DNA of 64,000 nucleotides from Podocnemis expansa (lineage: Eukaryota > Chordata > Testudines > Podocnemididae), in contig ML682005.1 of assembly GCA_007922195.1 (NCBI GenBank), forward strand, positions 41,470,531-41,534,530, in the 5' to 3' direction. The notes under the pieces are model-generated. The model was not told the DNA's origin. It made no database searches and saw only the letters and a list, made by a program, of their open reading frames with translations. This document shows, one piece after another, positions 63,390 to 64,000 of this stretch; positions within the stretch are counted from its first letter, which is position 1, and every line of letters starts with the position of its first letter. The translations under genes and the position numbers were made by a program.

Positions 63390-64000
63390 TAGGGTGACCA
63401 CCTTTTCAAAATGAAAATATAGGACATATGCAGGAACCCGACCATCCTCTGTGGCTCTGCCTCCCTCTCTTCCCCCTAAGGCTCCACTCCCCAGCCAGGG
63501 CAGGAGCTAGAGCTCAGCAGTGATAGGAGCCACCCAGGGAGCCTGGGCTGGCATAGAGTTCAAGGGGTCCAAGAGCAGTAGGGACGTAAAAGTTAGTTTA
63601 ATTTAAAATGCATCTAAACATTCTATTGCTAAACAATTAAATGTGGTAGGGGAGCCCTGCTGAGCTTGGCTCTTTGTTGCCAAATGCGGAGTACCCCCTC
63701 CGACCCAAGCTGGGCTCCAAGTTTCCCTGCTAGCCCGCCAGGCTCAGTGTCTCCCTTCCACTTCCATTCAGCAAAGCCCAACTGCAGCCTACCCCTTTCC
63801 CAGCCTCCAGATTTCTGCACCTTGAGGGCCAGATGGCCAGTGCCAGGCTCTGTGCCTCTCTGCCACTAGAAGTGCAGAGGCTTGGAGCCCAGGAATGAGG
63901 TAGCTCACAGTCAGGCTCTGCTGCCTGCAAGCATCTGGGCTGTTACCTCCCACTGGGCTCTGTGCCTCTGTCCCTTGTAGGCAGTGAAGCCCAGCTCTTG
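63390..64000. repeat. Partial hAT-like repeat running off the window
   Basis: Starts TAGGGTGACCACC, like the terminus family at 58234, then becomes GC-rich. The far end lies beyond the window. Open frames in it are not convincing. Confidence 0.4.

Larger units (their letters stand above)
56431..64000 (-). other. CARMIL1 intron upstream of the first visible exon (partial)
   Basis: 56431-58230 shows no named feature apart from faint MIR-like sequence near 57450-57560. 58234-59167 is a hAT-like element with a tRNA-Lys-like segment. 59170-60380 is unannotated, partly GC-rich. 60390-60577 is a 188-bp hAT-type element. 60580-61800 shows nothing. 61805-63345 is a Penelope element and 63390 onward a partial hAT-like repeat. 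The preceding CARMIL1 exon was not found. Confidence 0.65.

Noticed and set aside
56431..64000. Search for the first CARMIL1 exons, promoter and CpG island
   Set aside because: No in-phase PH-domain exon with proper splice sites was found, and GC-rich parts belong to repeats.

Overview
The window looks like vertebrate, and most probably turtle, chromosomal DNA. It has one multi-exon gene with GT-AG introns. The introns are full of CR1-type LINE 3' ends, Penelope-like retroelements with a GIY-YIG domain, a DIRS-type retrotransposon, MIR-like SINEs and many short hAT-type and other terminal-inverted-repeat elements. This mix is typical of turtles; a crocodilian is a weaker alternative. The species call is inference from repeat content only.

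The only host protein-coding gene seen is on the minus strand and is read as CARMIL1 (LRRC16A), a capping-protein regulator of actin with a PH domain and leucine-rich repeats. Twelve internal exons lie between 56430 (5' side) and 6621 (3' side). They carry 1005 coding bases, exactly 335 codons, and every junction keeps phase with canonical splice sites. They cover the end of the PH domain, the linker and the first leucine-rich repeats. The start-codon exon(s) should lie above 56430, probably beyond 64000, and the remaining LRR, helical and capping-protein-binding exons below position 1. I found no candidate for either inside the window.

Layout in coordinate order: 1-6620 downstream intron (MIR, Penelope 3' end, a gag-like fragment holding an 828-bp hAT element, CR1). 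6621-27111 exons separated by 3-7 kb introns, which hold a nested hAT/LINE pair, a 1.14-kb GC-rich foldback element, an inverted Penelope array, a broken histone H2B copy and several small hAT elements. 27112-36196 holds a DIRS-type element (30005-33947) that splits a LINE copy, then a 400-base assembly gap inside another CR1. 36197-42270 has a tight three-exon cluster with introns of 144 and 338 bp; the 144-bp intron contains a 47-nt GA/CT microsatellite. 42271-56430 holds more hAT elements, a decayed pogo/Tigger-type transposase (47440-49110) and a 1.5-kb GC-rich hAT-like element. 56431-64000 is upstream intron with a hAT-like element carrying a tRNA-Lys-like segment and a Penelope element with recognisable reverse transcriptase and GIY-YIG parts.

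I did not find a new biological system. The points most worth a check are the structured repeats: the alternating inverted Penelope array near 13.2 kb, two foldback elements that share termini but differ in subterminal palindromes, a family of exactly 188-bp hAT-type elements, the short GA-rich intron of CARMIL1, and an unexplained hairpin at 53.8 kb.
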